Below are positions 5,488-5,796 of a stretch of DNA of 5,796 nucleotides, piece by piece. Both the position numbers and the translations under genes were made by a program. The notes below the pieces were generated by a model, which worked only from the letters and a program-made list of their open reading frames with translations, made no database searches and was not told the DNA's origin. The DNA comes from Nitrososphaerales archaeon TH1920 (GTDB lineage: Archaea > Thermoproteota > Nitrososphaeria > Nitrososphaerales > Nitrososphaeraceae). Location: NCBI GenBank assembly GCA_014523495.1, contig JAATVM010000128.1, forward strand, positions 1 through 5,796, given 5' to 3'. The stretch's first letter is position 1. Each line of letters opens with the position of its first letter.

Positions 5488-5796
5488 GTGTCTGGATTGG
5501 AGTTATGTCCTAAATGCAAAATGGGTCATCTGTATCCTGTGGTAACGACTCGCGTTAGCACAGAACCAAAAGACCAATTTAGAGAAACTGGTAGCATTAG
5601 AGACTATGAATGCGATATTTGCGGTCATAAGCAAAAAGCAGCAAAACAGATGCAAAATGTGGAGGTAAAAGATAAGGTAAGTGCCAGAGTGATAAAGGCT
5701 AAGAATCCGAAAGCGAAAGCAAAAGCGAAAGCAAAAACTAATACAAGGCCAAAACCAAAAACAAAAGCAAAAACAACACAAAGACTAAAAAAATAA
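5488..5796 (+). CDS. Zinc-ribbon protein with lysine/alanine-rich C-terminal tail
   Basis: This 102-residue protein has two parts. Residues 1-50 form a zinc ribbon with CPKC (C7, C10) and CDIC followed by GHKQ (C42, C45); the knuckles are 31 residues apart. A linker (51-69) leads to a low-complexity basic tail (70-102) with 13 lysines, 2 arginines and no acidic residues, including an alternating K-A run at 75-83 and a Lys/Pro/Thr section. Such tails bind nucleic acid non-specifically, as in histone H1-like proteins. A DNA- or RNA-associated role is therefore plausible, but this is inference and the specific family is not recognised. The GTG start gives the whole first knuckle, with only six residues before C7; a TTG at 5497 is a less likely alternative. 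The stop codon TAA is the last three bases of the window, so the gene is complete. The preceding gene is on the opposite strand. Confidence 0.85.
   Translation: MSGLELCPKCKMGHLYPVVTTRVSTEPKDQFRETGSIRDYECDICGHKQKAAKQMQNVEVKDKVSARVIKAKNPKAKAKAKAKTNTRPKPKTKAKTTQRLKK
5713..5736 (+). repeat. Tandem 12-base repeat in the zinc-ribbon tail
   Basis: GCGAAAGCAAAA occurs twice in direct tandem with no mismatch, preceded by a related CCGAAA at 5707-5712. Each unit encodes Ala-Lys-Ala-Lys in the basic tail. Repeat slippage here would lengthen or shorten the tail in frame. Confidence 0.85.

Noticed and set aside
5503..5781. Antisense open frame with many Phe/Cys residues across the zinc-ribbon gene
   Set aside because: The Phe/Cys richness is the complement of the Lys/Ala repeat codons; the plus frame has CxxC knuckles and a normal start.

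Overview
The window looks archaeal, most likely from an AT-rich soil-type Nitrososphaeria (Thaumarchaeota, perhaps Nitrosocosmicus-like). This is an inference. It rests on AT-rich intergenic DNA, frequent GTG/TTG starts, mostly absent Shine-Dalgarno sites with TATA-like boxes about 25-35 bases upstream of starts, an archaeal-type YjbQ protein, an exported protein rich in N-glycosylation sequons, and a zinc-ribbon protein with a lysine/alanine tail. No rRNA, tRNA or CRISPR array is visible.

Layout from left to right. A PPK2-family polyphosphate kinase (40-843, +) is followed by a 14-helix DHA2-type MFS exporter (982-2529, +). Two small genes of unknown function run the other way: a Cys-rich zinc-finger-like protein (2837-3052, -), whose stop overlaps the start of a helical 82-residue protein (2592-2840, -) in an ATGA junction. 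Diverging from them across about 150 bases that carry a perfect inverted repeat is an exported or membrane-anchored acid-phosphatase-like metallophosphoesterase (3206-4084, +). After a gene-poor spacer comes a YjbQ/UPF0047 gene (4363-4794, -). Next is a start-less C-terminal remnant of an AHSA1/SRPBCC gene (4863-5069, -), which appears in no complete ORF. It is followed by a small unknown ORF whose frame stays open upstream without a normal start codon (5106-5312, -). A short stretch resembling an IS200/IS605-type element end (about 5374-5424) follows. The last gene encodes a zinc-ribbon protein with a lysine-rich tail (5488-5796, +) and stops exactly at the window end.

The genes do not form one pathway. 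PPK2 and the exported phosphatase both concern phosphate chemistry, but they lie more than 2 kb apart and nothing in the sequence links them. The 4.8-5.45 kb part looks like a scar, with a decayed gene, an ORF of doubtful 5' end and possible insertion-element debris side by side. The best candidate for something undescribed is the coupled pair of small genes at 2592-3052. I do not see convincing evidence of a complete novel system.
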